In this document: positions 51,710 through 61,118 of the stretch, piece after piece
How positions within the stretch are numbered: position 1 is the first letter of the stretch
Layout of the letters: every line of letters begins with the position of its first letter
NCBI RefSeq assembly: GCF_022271435.1
Contig: NZ_JAFIQY010000018.1
Coordinates: 1-64,000 of the forward strand
Direction: 5' to 3'
Origin: Streptomyces monomycini
GTDB lineage: Bacteria; Actinomycetota; Actinomycetes; Streptomycetales; Streptomycetaceae
Length of the DNA: 64,000 bases
Notes under the pieces: model-generated
Databases searched by the model: none
Told to the model about the DNA's origin: nothing
Seen by the model: only the letters and a program-made list of their open reading frames with translations
Program-made: the position numbers and the translations under genes

Positions 51710-52813
51710 GTGACCGACGTACGTCCCTCCTCCGTCAGCGTTGACGGAGGCGTGCTGCACACCCTGTTCCGTTCCGAGCAGGGTGGGCACGAGCAAGTCG
51801 TCCTCTGCCAGGACCGCGCCAGCGGTCTGCGGGCCGTCATCGCCATCCACGACACCGCCCTGGGCCCGGCCCTCGGCGGCACCCGCTTCCACGCGTACGC
51901 CTCCGAGGAGGAGGCCGTGCTGGACGCCCTGAACCTCTCCCGTGGCATGTCGTACAAGAACGCCCTCGCCGGTCTCGACCACGGTGGCGGCAAGGCAGTG
52001 ATCATCGGCGATCCCGAACTGATCAAGACCGAAGAACTCCTGCTCGCATACGGCCGGTTCGTGGCTTCCCTCGGCGGCCGCTACGTAACCGCGTGCGACG
52101 TCGGCACATACGTCGCCGACATGGACGTCGTCGCCCGCACCAACCGGTGGACCACCGGCCGCTCCCCCGAGAACGGCGGCGCCGGCGACTCCTCCGTCCT
52201 GACCGCCTTCGGTGTCTTCCAGGGGATGCGCGCCTCGGCGCAGCACCTGTGGGGCGACCCGACGCTGCGCGGCCGCAAGGTCGGCGTCGCGGGCGTCGGC
52301 AAGGTGGGCCACCACCTCGTCGAACACCTCCTTGAGGACGGCGCGGAGGTCGTGATCACGGATGTGCGTGCCGAATCGATCGAGCGCGTCCGCAGCCGGC
52401 ACCCGCAGGTCCAGGTGGCGCCGGACACCGGGTCGCTGATCCGTACGCCGGGCCTGGACGTGTACGCGCCGTGCGCCCTCGGCGGAGCGCTGAACGACGA
52501 GTCCGTACCGGCGCTGACGGCGAAGGTGGTCTGCGGCGCGGCCAACAACCAGCTGGCGCACCCCGGCGTCGAGAAGGATCTTTCCGACCGCGGTGTCCTC
52601 TACGCGCCGGACTACGTGGTGAACGCCGGCGGTGTCATCCAGGTGGCCGACGAGCTGCACGGCTTCGACTTCGACCGCTGCCGGACCAAGGCGGCGAAGA
52701 TCTTCGACACCACGCTGGCGATATTCGCTCGTGCGAAGGAAGACGGCATTCCGCCCGCCGCGGCGGCGGACCGGCTGGCCGAACAGCGGATGGCGGACGC
52801 CCGGCGGGCCTGA
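51710..52813 (+). CDS. vdh: Valine dehydrogenase (Leu/Phe/Val dehydrogenase family)
   Basis: This 367-residue NAD-dependent amino-acid dehydrogenase oxidatively deaminates valine to 2-oxoisovalerate, feeding branched-chain precursors into polyketide synthesis. The family motif is LGGTRF followed by LSRGMSYKNALAGLDHGGGKAVI, which holds the substrate- and catalysis-related lysines (Lys83 and Lys95). The Rossmann motif VGVAGVGKVGHH is near 185. The C-terminal NNQLAHP and YAPDYVVNAGGVI are diagnostic. The GTG at 51710 matches the S. coelicolor protein I recall, with GGGAG upstream; the ATG at 51695 would add five residues. Single gene, divergent from the unknown at 51431. Confidence 0.95.
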   Translation: MTDVRPSSVSVDGGVLHTLFRSEQGGHEQVVLCQDRASGLRAVIAIHDTALGPALGGTRFHAYASEEEAVLDALNLSRGMSYKNALAGLDHGGGKAVIIGDPELIKTEELLLAYGRFVASLGGRYVTACDVGTYVADMDVVARTNRWTTGRSPENGGAGDSSVLTAFGVFQGMRASAQHLWGDPTLRGRKVGVAGVGKVGHHLVEHLLEDGAEVVITDVRAESIERVRSRHPQVQVAPDTGSLIRTPGLDVYAPCALGGALNDESVPALTAKVVCGAANNQLAHPGVEKDLSDRGVLYAPDYVVNAGGVIQVADELHGFDFDRCRTKAAKIFDTTLAIFARAKEDGIPPAAAADRLAEQRMADARRA

Positions 52814-53407
52814 CGGACCCGGCGTCGGCCGGTAGCGCCCGGTGTCACCTGGTGCTGCCGCCCGGCGGCGGTGCCGGCCCGGCCGGTACCGATCGGTTCA
52901 GGCCATTTTTCCAGCCGGTCACGGAGCGAGATCACGACCGTTCCCGCTCATCAATGTCCAAGAATGCTCGGGTCCGACCGAGGCTGATCGCGATCCGATC
53001 ATGCGCACGGGACGCTCCGAGCAGGTCCGCACACCCCTGCGGGCGCCGCGCCGGTCACGGACCGTACCGGCCGTCGTCACGGTGGGTACGGAAATGGCCT
53101 GCGAACGGCTCGCGTAACGATCTCTGAGCGCTGCGTAAGGGATCACGGGTGGTGAAGGAGACATCCCTCACCACCCGTCGGCGGGTCGCCGGACGGGACA
53201 GGTTAAAATCGCAGCTGACCAGCGGGGACGGGGCGTCCTGCCGGTCGTGCCGAGCGGTCGGTGATGCGGGCGACGTACCGTATGGCCGCGGAAGCAGGTA
53301 CCGTTAAAGCCCTACGGGCCGGTCTCTCCGTCGAGAGTCCGCTCTGGATCATGAACGCGTGTCAAGACTCTGGGGCCGTCGAGCCCCGTCGTTGAGGGGG
53401 TCGAGCC
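52814..53407. other. Intergenic region before DUF3073 gene
   Basis: Nearly 600 bp without a gene. A GTTAAAATC element around 53203-53211 resembles a -10 region, and the last 60 bp before the DUF3073 start are a likely leader. No tandem repeat is seen. Nothing else can be supported. Confidence 0.4.
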
Positions 53408-53668
53408 ATGGGGCGCGGCCGGGCCAAGGCCAAGCAGACGAAGGTCGCCCGCCAGCTGAAGTACAACAGCGGTGGGACTGATCTCTCACGCCTGGCCGAA
53501 GAGCTGGGTGCATCGCCGCAACAGCCGGCACAGCAGCAGCCGCCGAACGGCGAGCCGTTCGAGGATGAAGAGGACGACGACCCGTACGCGCGGTACGCCG
53601 ACCTTTACAACCGAGACGACGATGACGAGGACGAGGGCAACTCGTCCCAGCAGCGTCGTCGCGCCTGA
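53408..53668 (+). CDS. DUF3073 protein
   Basis: This 86-residue actinobacterial protein begins MGRGRAKAKQTKVARQLKYN, the DUF3073 signature, and continues through YADLYNRDDDDED, a highly acidic tail. The basic N-terminus and acidic C-terminus suggest a nucleic-acid or ribosome contact, but no function is known. Start ATG 53408 with GAGGGGG upstream. It is convergent with purM, with a shared hairpin between. Confidence 0.93.
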   Translation: MGRGRAKAKQTKVARQLKYNSGGTDLSRLAEELGASPQQPAQQQPPNGEPFEDEEDDDPYARYADLYNRDDDDEDEGNSSQQRRRA

Positions 53669-53720
53669 CGTACGACGTCTCTTCTGTCGTGCGTGCACGG
53701 TGTGCACAGCATTTCCACGG

Positions 53721-53753
53721 ACCCGGTCCGGGGTAGTCACCTCGGACCGGGTT
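53721..53753. terminator. Bidirectional terminator (DUF3073 / purM)
   Basis: ACCCGGTCCG at 53721-53730 pairs with CGGACCGGGT at 53743-53752 in the convergent gap. It can end both transcripts. Confidence 0.75.
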
Positions 53754-53778
53754 CTGTGCTGCCCTGCGGGCGGCCGGG

Positions 53779-54873
53779 TCAGGCAGCGTAGTCACCGGTC
53801 AGGGTCACTGCCTCGGTGTGGTCACCACGCTCGACGATCTCGCCGCTGACCCAGGCGTCCACGCCGCGGTCCGCGAGGGTGGCCAGCGCCACGTCCACCG
53901 ACTCCTGCGGTACGACGGCCATCATGCCGACGCCCATGTTCAGGGTCTTCTCCAGCTCCAGCCGCTCGACGTCGCCGGCCGCGCCGACCAGGTCGAAGAT
54001 CGCGCCCGGGGTCCAGGTGGACCGGTCGACCGTGGCGTGCAGGCCGTCCGGGATCACCCGGGCCAGGTTGTTGGCCAGGCCGCCGCCGGTGATGTGCGAG
54101 AAGGCGTGCACCTCGGCCGTGCGGGTCAGCGCCAGGCAGTCCAGCGAGTAGATCTTCGTGGGCTCCAGCAGCTCCTCGCCGAGCGTCCGGCCGAGCTCCT
54201 CGACCCGCTGGTCCAGCGACATCCCCGCGCGGTCGAACAGCACATGGCGGACGAGCGAGTACCCGTTCGAGTGAAGACCCGAGGACTCCATGGCGATGAC
54301 GACGTCACCCGTACGGATACGATCCGCGCCCAGCACCCGGTCCGCCTCGACGACACCCGTACCGGCGCCCGCGACGTCGAAGTCGTCGGCCCCGAGGAGC
54401 CCCGGGTGCTCGGCGGTCTCGCCGCCGACCAGCGCGCAGCCGGCCAGGACACAGCCCTCGGCGATGCCCTTGACGATCGCCGCGACCCGCTCCGGGTAGA
54501 CCTTGCCGACGCAGATGTAGTCGGTCATGAACAGCGGCTCGGCGCCGCAGACGACCAGGTCGTCCACGACCATGCCGACCAGGTCGTGGCCGATCGTGTC
54601 GTACACGCCCATCCGGCGGGCGATGTCGACCTTGGTACCGACGCCGTCGGTGGCCGAGGCGAGCAGCGGCCGCTCGTACCGCTTGAGGGCCGAGGCGTCG
54701 AAGAGGCCGGCGAACCCGCCGAGGCCGCCGACGACCTCGGGGCGGGTGGCCTTCCTGACCCACTGCTTCATCAGGTCGACGGCGCGGTCGCCCGCTTCGA
54801 TGTCCACGCCCGCTGCTGCGTAGCTGGCGCTGGTGCCCGCGTGCTGGGCACGCTCAAAAGACTCGGCAGACAC
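53779..54873 (-). CDS. purM: Phosphoribosylformylglycinamidine cyclo-ligase (AIR synthetase)
   Basis: This 364-residue enzyme converts FGAM plus ATP to 5-aminoimidazole ribonucleotide, step five of purine synthesis. Its signature begins SYAAAGVDIEAGDRAVDLMK. The ATP-site segment ASATDGVGTKVDIA, then GHDLVGMVVDDLVVCGAEPLF and LVGGETAEHPG, are diagnostic of PurM. The C-terminal GGGLANNLARVIP and MGVGMMAVV complete the fold. Start GTG 54873, preceded by AGGAAAG. It lies 32 bp downstream of purF on the same strand, so the two are an operon. Confidence 0.97.
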   Translation of the reverse strand: MSAESFERAQHAGTSASYAAAGVDIEAGDRAVDLMKQWVRKATRPEVVGGLGGFAGLFDASALKRYERPLLASATDGVGTKVDIARRMGVYDTIGHDLVGMVVDDLVVCGAEPLFMTDYICVGKVYPERVAAIVKGIAEGCVLAGCALVGGETAEHPGLLGADDFDVAGAGTGVVEADRVLGADRIRTGDVVIAMESSGLHSNGYSLVRHVLFDRAGMSLDQRVEELGRTLGEELLEPTKIYSLDCLALTRTAEVHAFSHITGGGLANNLARVIPDGLHATVDRSTWTPGAIFDLVGAAGDVERLELEKTLNMGVGMMAVVPQESVDVALATLADRGVDAWVSGEIVERGDHTEAVTLTGDYAA

Positions 54874-54905
54874 GGTGAGATCTTTCCTGTCGGTGTGTAC
54901 GAGCT

Positions 54906-56465
54906 CTACGGGCGGCGCAGCGCGTCGGCGCCGCCGACCCCGGCCGTCAGCGTCTCGACGCCGTCCAGGTCCGGCTTGGCCTGGCCCGCGGTCTCCGCCT
55001 CCAGGAGGTGCTTGCCCAGCAGCTCCGGGTCGGGGAGGTCGACCGGGTACTGGCCGTCGAAGCACGCGCGGCACAGGTCCGGCTTGGCGATCGTCGTCGA
55101 CTCGATCATGCCGTCGATCGAGATGTACGCCAGCGAGTCGGCGCCCAGCGACGTACCGATCTCGTCCACGGTCAGACCGTTGGCGATCAGCTCGGCCCGG
55201 GTGGCGAAGTCGATGCCGTAGAAGCACGGCCACTTGATCGGCGGCGAGGAGATCCGGATGTGGACCTCGGCGGCACCGGCCTCGCGGAGCATCCGGACCA
55301 GGGCGCGCTGGGTGTTGCCGCGGACGATCGAGTCGTCGACGACCACCAGCCGCTTGCCGCGGATGACTTCCTTGAGCGGGTTGAGCTTGAGCCGGATGCC
55401 GAGCTGCCGGATGGTCTGCGAGGGCTGGATGAAGGTCCGGCCGACGTAGGAGTTCTTGACCAGGCCGACGCCGTACGGGATGCCGCTGGCCTCGGCGTAG
55501 CCGACCGCGGCCGGCGTGCCGGACTCCGGGGTCGCTATGACGAGGTCGGCCTCGGCGGGCGCCTCGGCGGCCAGCTTGCGGCCCATCTCCACCCGGGAGA
55601 GGTACACGTTGCGGCCCGCGATGTCGGTGTCGGGGCGGGCCAGGTAGACGTACTCGAAGACGCAGCCCTTGGGCTTGGTCTCGGCGAAGCGGGAGCTGCG
55701 CAGGCCGTTCTCGTCCACGGCGATCAGCTCGCCCGGCTCGATCTCGCGGATGAAGCTGGCGCCGCAGATGTCCAGGGCGGCGGTCTCGGAGGCCACCACC
55801 CAACCGCGCTCCAGCCGGCCGAGGACCAGCGGGCGGATGCCCTGCGGGTCACGGGCCGCGTACAGGGTGTGCTCGTCCATGAAGCACAGCGAGAAGGCGC
55901 CCGAGACCTTGGGCAGGACGCGCGGCGCGGCCTCCTCGACGGTCAGCGGCTTGCCGTCCTCGTCGACCTGGCCGGCCAGCAGGGCCGTCACGAGGTCGGT
56001 GTCGTTGGTCGCCGCGACCTGGGTCGCGCGGCCGCCCTCACGGGGCAGTGCGGCGACCATCTCGGCGAGTTCGGCGGTGTTGACCAGGTTGCCGTTGTGA
56101 CCCAGGGCGATCGAGCCGTGCGCGGTCGCGCGGAACGTCGGCTGGGCGTTCTCCCACACCGAGGCACCGGTGGTGGAGTAGCGGGCGTGACCCACGGCGA
56201 TGTGGCCCTGGAGGGAACCGAGGGATGTCTCGTCGAAGACCTGGGAAACCAGGCCCATGTCCTTGAATACGAGGATTTGGGAGCCGTTGCTCACTGCGAT
56301 GCCCGCGGACTCCTGACCGCGGTGCTGCAGGGCATACAGCCCGAAATAGGTGAGTTTGGCGACCTCTTCACCCGGAGCCCAGACACCGAAGACGCCACAT
56401 GCGTCCTGGGGGCCCTTCTCGCCGGGGAGCAGGTCGTGGCTGAGTCGTCCGTCACCACGTGGCAC
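54906..56465 (-). CDS. purF: Amidophosphoribosyltransferase
   Basis: This 519-residue enzyme makes phosphoribosylamine from PRPP and glutamine, the committing step of purine synthesis. A 22-residue propeptide precedes the nucleophile Cys23 in QDACGVFGVW, so self-cleavage is expected. The glutaminase domain follows (HNGNLVN, NDTDLVTALL). The PRPP-binding motif is VVVDDSIVRGNT near residue 365. CRACFDGQYP near 475 and the other cysteines fit the iron-sulphur type. The GTG at 56465 is used; its ribosome site is weak. Operon with purM. Upstream DNA to about 57165 has no clear purine operator. Confidence 0.97.
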   Translation of the reverse strand: MPRGDGRLSHDLLPGEKGPQDACGVFGVWAPGEEVAKLTYFGLYALQHRGQESAGIAVSNGSQILVFKDMGLVSQVFDETSLGSLQGHIAVGHARYSTTGASVWENAQPTFRATAHGSIALGHNGNLVNTAELAEMVAALPREGGRATQVAATNDTDLVTALLAGQVDEDGKPLTVEEAAPRVLPKVSGAFSLCFMDEHTLYAARDPQGIRPLVLGRLERGWVVASETAALDICGASFIREIEPGELIAVDENGLRSSRFAETKPKGCVFEYVYLARPDTDIAGRNVYLSRVEMGRKLAAEAPAEADLVIATPESGTPAAVGYAEASGIPYGVGLVKNSYVGRTFIQPSQTIRQLGIRLKLNPLKEVIRGKRLVVVDDSIVRGNTQRALVRMLREAGAAEVHIRISSPPIKWPCFYGIDFATRAELIANGLTVDEIGTSLGADSLAYISIDGMIESTTIAKPDLCRACFDGQYPVDLPDPELLGKHLLEAETAGQAKPDLDGVETLTAGVGGADALRRP

Positions 56466-56868
56466 AGCACTGAGTCTAGGGCAGGTCCGCGATTCATCCG
56501 AACCGGGGATCGAACCGGGGCCGGGTCCGGGGGGCCTGCTCCAGGTGGGCGAGGGCTTGACGTGAGCACGTACTCACGGAGGGGATCATGCTCCCCGCGG
56601 CGCCCGCAGCCCTTGGCGCAGCGCCGCCACGTCGGCCTCGGGCGCGTCGCCGGCGCCATCCGTCGCCGCGTGCGGCGCGGGTGAATGCCGCTTTCCCTCG
56701 TGTACGCCTTCACCGTCTCTTCACGCGAGGTCCGGCCGGTTCCGGTGCGGGTTCGGCGTGCGCCGTTCCGCTTCCTCCCGTCTTCCGGACCGGGGGGCGG
56801 GGTGAGATGCGCCACTCCGCTGTCCGGGGGATGCGGCACGGCGAACGTTCCGGTGAATTCCGGGCTTT
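56466..56868. other. purF upstream region
   Basis: About 400 bp that should contain the purF promoter. A short minus-strand frame ending at 56585 (…DVAALRQGLRAPRGA) has coding-like composition but no start codon with a ribosome site. Another frame begins at ATG 56588 after GGAGG but is Arg/Pro-rich and unconvincing. A short inverted repeat GTGAGCAC-GTA-CTCAC is at 56562-56576. Confidence 0.4.
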
Positions 56869-57165
56869 TCAGCCCTCGCTCCTCGCGTCCCCCTGCCTCG
56901 CTCGTACGGGGCGCGGCACGCTTGCACCCCTTTCCGGAAGGTCCTGTTCGGCGAGGCGTTCTGCTGTTGCGGGAACTTCGGCGGTGCGCTGGAGTGCCAC
57001 TCCGTGTTCGGGCGGGCCGGGGAGTGCGGCCTTTACGAAGGCAATGTGACCGAGGGTGATGCCGAATACCGCGACCTGCGCCATCGCGCGGATCAGCACC
57101 GAGCGTGCCGTCGGCTTCGTGGGTGGGCGGCACACCCGGCCGTGGCTGCTCGACCGGGACTTCAC
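56869..57165 (-). CDS. Possible small membrane protein
   Basis: This 98-residue candidate starts at GTG 57165. Residues 10-50 look like a real protein (RVCRPPTKPTARSVLIRAMA, then QVAVFGITLGHIAFVKAALP), with one hydrophobic segment of about 18 residues after a basic stretch. Third-position GC is high in the first half and falls in the second, where the sequence becomes ordinary. There is only a weak ribosome site (GGGGCG). It sits between purF and the MDMPI-fold gene. It may be a genuine small membrane protein missed by routine annotation, or chance. Confidence 0.4.
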   Translation of the reverse strand: MKSRSSSHGRVCRPPTKPTARSVLIRAMAQVAVFGITLGHIAFVKAALPGPPEHGVALQRTAEVPATAERLAEQDLPERGASVPRPVRARQGDARSEG

Positions 57166-57331
57166 CGCCCCGCAAACCTCACCACCCCGTACCGGCCGTG
57201 GTCCTGCCCGCTGGACGGTACGAGCCGGCGGGGCGGGGCGCCCGGGACGGTGAGGCGGGGGCCCGGAGGGGTGGGGCGGGGCCCGGAGGGGTGGGGCGGA
57301 GCGCCCGAAAGTGCCTGCTGTGTCTCCGGGT

Positions 57332-58138
57332 TCAGCCCATGAGGGGCAGATACGGCGCGAGATCGGCCCGTTCACCGCTGGCGGTCACGGCGGCGGCTTC
57401 GAGCGCCGCGGGCCAGTCCGTACGTCCGGCGGCCAGGCGGAGCCAGGTCATCGGGTCGGTCTCGACGACGTTGGGCGGCGTACCCCTGGTGTGCCGGGGG
57501 CCTTCGACGCACTGGACGACGGCGAACGGCGGCACCCGGACCTCGACGGAGCCGCCGGGCGCCTTGACGGCCAGCGCGTCGGCGAGCACCCGGGTGGCGG
57601 TGGCCAGGGCCTGGCGGTCGAACGGGATGTCCAGGCCGGTGGCGGCGGCCAGGTCGTCGGTGTGCACGACCAGTTCGACGCAGCGCACCACCAGGAAGTC
57701 GGCCAGGCGCATCGCGCCGATCCGGACCGCCAGCAGCCGGTCGTCGGGGGCCATCGGGACCGTTTCGGCGTACCGGGCGGCGGCGCGGTCCAGGAGGGCC
57801 GCGGGTTCGCCGCCGGCCGCCGTGTCGCGGGCGTTCTCGTCGACCTTCGCGGCCAGTGCGCGGGTCACGGACGGCCAGGTGGCGAGGGTGACTTCCAGGG
57901 CGCGCGGCGCGGGCTGCGCGAGCGCCGCGGGGACCTGCTCCACCGCCATGGCCAGGTGGGCGACCAGTTCGCGGACCGTCCAGTCCCCCAGCCGGGTGGA
58001 CAGCGCGAACTGCTCGGGCGTCAGGCGCTCCACGGCGGACCGTACGTGTCCGAACTGGGCGATGACGGCGGCGCGGGTCTTCGCGGAGTCGTAACTGCGG
58101 GCGCGGGCGCGGCCGGACGGCTTGCGGGCACTGGGCAT
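57332..58138 (-). CDS. MDMPI-fold (mycothiol-dependent isomerase family) protein
   Basis: This 268-residue protein has the DinB/MDMPI N-terminal helical bundle. Signature segments are LGDWTVRELVAHLAMAVEQV (about 50-70), with the first metal-binding His, and VVRCVELVVHTDDLAAATG (about 155-175), supplying the others. A C-terminal SCP2-like region includes DPMTWLRLAAGRTDW. The N-terminus is basic. Members use mycothiol, the actinobacterial thiol, or bind small hydrophobic molecules; the true substrate is unknown. Start ATG 58138. It ends 11 bp before the TetR stop, on the same strand. Confidence 0.87.
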   Translation of the reverse strand: MPSARKPSGRARARSYDSAKTRAAVIAQFGHVRSAVERLTPEQFALSTRLGDWTVRELVAHLAMAVEQVPAALAQPAPRALEVTLATWPSVTRALAAKVDENARDTAAGGEPAALLDRAAARYAETVPMAPDDRLLAVRIGAMRLADFLVVRCVELVVHTDDLAAATGLDIPFDRQALATATRVLADALAVKAPGGSVEVRVPPFAVVQCVEGPRHTRGTPPNVVETDPMTWLRLAAGRTDWPAALEAAAVTASGERADLAPYLPLMG

Positions 58139-58148
58139 GGCGTCGAGG

Positions 58149-58796
58149 CTACTCGGCGGGGCGCGTCGCGTAGTCCCCCAGCCCTTGCTCCACCAGGCCG
58201 AAGGCCCGGTGGGCGGCGGCCACCGCGTCCGGGTACACCGCGTCGGCGGACTCGCCGGCCAGCAGCCTGCGGTGGTTCTCGTTGATGAGCGCGTTACGGG
58301 CGGCCATCAGCTGGCCCGCGGCGACCTGGGCCTCCATCCGGTCGCCGCCGGTCTCCGCCGCCAGCACCTCGGCGAGCTGCTGGAGGCCGTGCATCCGGTT
58401 GGCGTACGCGCGCAGCAGCAGGCCGGGCGTCTCCGCGATCAGGCGGCGGATGCTGAGCACCTCCTGCTGGTCACACAGGCCGACGGAGGGGTCCCGCGAC
58501 TCCAGCAGCTCGACGAACTGCCGGCAGACGGCCGCGACCGCGGACTCCCCCGGCGCACGGCTGTGGACGGCGTGGGCCGCGTCCTCGGCGTGGTGCTCCA
58601 TCGGCTTGAGGACCAAGTCCTCCTTGGAGCCGTAGTAGTTGAAGACGGTCATCTTGGAGACCTCGGCGGCGGCGGCGATCTCCTGCACGGAGACCTTCTC
58701 GAAGCCCCGCTCCAGGAACAGTTCGACGGCGGTCCGCCAGACCCGTCGCTCCGTCTGCAGTTTCTTGCGCTCGCGCAGTCCCAGCTCCTCGGCCAT
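58149..58796 (-). CDS. TetR-family repressor of adjacent MFS gene
   Basis: This 215-residue regulator starts at ATG 58796. The DNA-binding domain is at residues 10-60 (VSVQEIAAAAEVSKMTVFNYYGSKEDLV). The helical C-terminal ligand domain is of TetR_C type. It is divergent from a 14-helix efflux transporter, 78 bp away, with a near-palindrome CATTGACT-C-AGTCCATG between. This is the standard local repressor arrangement. The inducer is unknown. Confidence 0.92.
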   Translation of the reverse strand: MAEELGLRERKKLQTERRVWRTAVELFLERGFEKVSVQEIAAAAEVSKMTVFNYYGSKEDLVLKPMEHHAEDAAHAVHSRAPGESAVAAVCRQFVELLESRDPSVGLCDQQEVLSIRRLIAETPGLLLRAYANRMHGLQQLAEVLAAETGGDRMEAQVAAGQLMAARNALINENHRRLLAGESADAVYPDAVAAAHRAFGLVEQGLGDYATRPAE

Positions 58797-58836
58797 ACCA
58801 CCACTGTACCAGGGCAAAAAATAATACCGGGCAAAA

Positions 58837-58853
58837 CATTGACTCAGTCCATG
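58837..58853. promoter_or_regulatory. Candidate TetR operator
   Basis: CATTGACT-C-AGTCCATG is an inverted repeat with 7 of 8 matching positions, in the 78-bp gap between tetR and the MFS gene. Nearby, GGGCAAAA occurs twice (58813-58820 and 58830-58837) flanking AAATAATACC, unusually A/T-rich for this window and suitable for a promoter. Confidence 0.6.
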
Positions 58854-58874
58854 CTTCGCGGGCATGGTGCTGCC

Positions 58875-60488
58875 ATGAACGCTTCCACCGCTCCTTCGCA
58901 CCCTTCGCGGACCTCGCCGGGCAGCGCCGCCACCGGCGGCGCCGGACCTGGCGCCGCCAGGCTCGGCGGCTCCGCACCCGGCGCTGACGGACACGGCGTC
59001 GACGGGCCCGGCGGCATGACTCCGGGCCGGTACACGGTCGGCTTCGTCGTCTGCCTCGCCACGATGCTGCTCGCCGTCCTCGACCAGAACATCGTCTCGG
59101 CCGCGACCGTCCCGATCGTCCGCGAGCTGGACCCGCTGCACGGCATCGACCGCATCCCCTGGCTGGTCAGCGCGTTCTCGCTCGCCGCCAGCGCCGCGCT
59201 GCCCCTGTACGGCAAGCTCTGCGACACCCTCGGCGCGAAGCGGGTCTTCCTCGGCGCCGTCGCCACCTTCCTGCTCGGCTCGGCGCTGTGCGGGGCCGCG
59301 CAGGACATGGACCAGCTGATCGCCTTCCGCGCGGTGCAAGGGCTGGGCGGCGGCGGGCTGATGAGCGTCACGATGGTCGTCATCGCCCAGCTCAGAGGCC
59401 CGGGGAAGCACGGCGCGGGCAAGGGAGCCGGACTGGGCGGGCTGGTCGCGGGGGCCGGCATGGCCCTGGGGCCGGTGGTCGGCGGGCTGCTCGCCGACCA
59501 CGCGGACTGGCGCTGGATCTTCTACGTCAACCTGCCGATCGGTCTGGTCGTGCTCGTCGCGGCAGCACTCGTCCTCAAACTCCCCCACCACGGCGAGCGG
59601 CGCCGTATCGACTTCCTCGGCGCGGCGCTGGTGGCCGCGTTCTCCACGGCGCTGCTGCTGGTGACGGAGTGGGGCGGCCGGGAGCACCCCTGGGGCTCCC
59701 CGGTGATCCTGGGACTGACCGGCGGGGCCGTGGCACTGCTCGCGCTGTTCCTGTGGCGGCAGGCCACCGCCGCCGAACCGCTGCTCCCGCTGTCGATGTT
59801 CCGTATCCGTACGCTGCGCGCCGCCTTCGCGGTCCAGGGCCTGATCGGCGTGGCCCTGATGGGCTCGCTGGTCTACGTGATGATCTATCTCCAGCTGGTG
59901 CGCGGCGTCGAGCCCGCCTCGGCGAGCCTGTTCATGATCCCGGTGGCGCTCGGCATCGCCGTCTCGGGCCTGGTGACGAGCAGGCTCGGCGCCCACGGCT
60001 GGTCGGAGAAGCGTTCTGTGGTCAGCGGTGCGGCCTGCGCCGCCGTGGCCACGCTCCTGCTCGCGACGAACGGCACCGACACCGCCCTGTGGGCCGTACA
60101 GGCCGAACTCCTCCTGCTCGGCGCCGGATTCGGCCAGACGCTGGGCCAGCTGATCGTGCTGGCCCAGCAGGCCGCACCACGCCACCAGCTCGGAGTGGCG
60201 ACGACCGGCATCCGCTTCTTCCAGACCCTGGGCAGCTCACTGGGCGTGGCCTTCTTCGGAACGGTACTGGCCCGCGTCTACGCCGACCGCGGCCCCGGCG
60301 GCTCCACCAGCGCCATACCGGCCCTGAAAGGCGAGGCCCACACCCAAGCGGTGGACGCCTTCGGCTCCTCCATAGCCGTCGTCTTCCTCTGCTCGACAGC
60401 CGTACTGGTACTGGCAGCACTCCTGGCGCTCCGCATACGGGGAGGGGAGACGACTGGGGGGCCGGGGGCGACAGGGCAGACAGGGTAG
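58875..60488 (+). CDS. DHA2 (EmrB/QacA-type) multidrug efflux transporter
   Basis: This 537-residue transporter has a 50-residue Ala/Gly/Pro-rich N-terminus and about 14 transmembrane helices from residue 55. It shows LDQNIVSAATVPIVRELD in the first helix loop (family motif D1), GKLCDTLGAKRVFL in loop 2-3 (motif A) and RAVQGLGGGGLMSVTM (motif B). GLVAGAGMALGPVVGGLLAD is motif C, the antiporter motif. Start ATG 58875. Divergent from its TetR regulator. It should export cationic or amphipathic drugs; substrate unknown. Confidence 0.92.
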   Translation: MNASTAPSHPSRTSPGSAATGGAGPGAARLGGSAPGADGHGVDGPGGMTPGRYTVGFVVCLATMLLAVLDQNIVSAATVPIVRELDPLHGIDRIPWLVSAFSLAASAALPLYGKLCDTLGAKRVFLGAVATFLLGSALCGAAQDMDQLIAFRAVQGLGGGGLMSVTMVVIAQLRGPGKHGAGKGAGLGGLVAGAGMALGPVVGGLLADHADWRWIFYVNLPIGLVVLVAAALVLKLPHHGERRRIDFLGAALVAAFSTALLLVTEWGGREHPWGSPVILGLTGGAVALLALFLWRQATAAEPLLPLSMFRIRTLRAAFAVQGLIGVALMGSLVYVMIYLQLVRGVEPASASLFMIPVALGIAVSGLVTSRLGAHGWSEKRSVVSGAACAAVATLLLATNGTDTALWAVQAELLLLGAGFGQTLGQLIVLAQQAAPRHQLGVATTGIRFFQTLGSSLGVAFFGTVLARVYADRGPGGSTSAIPALKGEAHTQAVDAFGSSIAVVFLCSTAVLVLAALLALRIRGGETTGGPGATGQTG

Positions 60489-61118
60489 ATGGGGGGAGAC
60501 GGCGTACGGGGGCGAGTAGGACGGAGGTACGGGCCCCGGGAGGCGAGGGAGGCGGGGGTGGGGCCCCGGAGGCGAGTGGGTCAGGCGTGGGGAGCCGAGG
60601 GGACGGGTGGTGCGGAGACGTGGTGCCCCGGGGGGGGAGGCGAGTGGGTCTGGCGCGGGGAGCCCAGGGGGGCACGTAGCGCGGAGACAGGGTGCCCCGG
60701 GGGCGAGTCGGTCAAGCACGGGGAGCCCTGGGGGGATGAGCGGCGCGAAAACAGGGTGCCCCGGAGAGACGAAGGGGGCGGAGACGAGGTGCCCGGGGAC
60801 GAAGGGAGCGGGGACGAGGTGCCTGGGGACGAAAGGGCCGGGGACAGGGAGCCCTGGGGGGGTGCGGGCCGGGGCAGAGAGCCCGGTGGGACGAGTGGCT
60901 CGGGGAGGGGAGCCACCGGGGGACGAGTAGGACGGAGGCGGGGAGCCCGAAGGCGGGGAGCCCGAGGGCGAGGAAGGACAAGAGGGGCAGGGGCAAGGGG
61001 AGGGGGCGGGGGCGGGGGCCGGGGGAAGGGAGGAAGATCTGGCCCGGGAGAGGCCAGCCCCGGCAGGGCCTACGCCAGTGGCCCGCCCCAGAAGGGACGG
61101 GCCACGGTACGAGCGAAC
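60489..61118. other. Repeat-rich GC segment between MFS and purL
   Basis: About 630 bp of low-complexity G-rich DNA. The 20-bp theme CGGGGAGCCC(N)GGGGGGA recurs with GAGGCGGGGAGCCCGA. Long open frames cross it on both strands, but only because of composition; no ribosome site or domain supports them. Confidence 0.55.

Noticed and set aside
56588..57049. Forward gene starting after GGAGG upstream of purF
   Set aside because: Arg/Pro/Ala-rich translation with no domain and poor codon pattern after the first residues.
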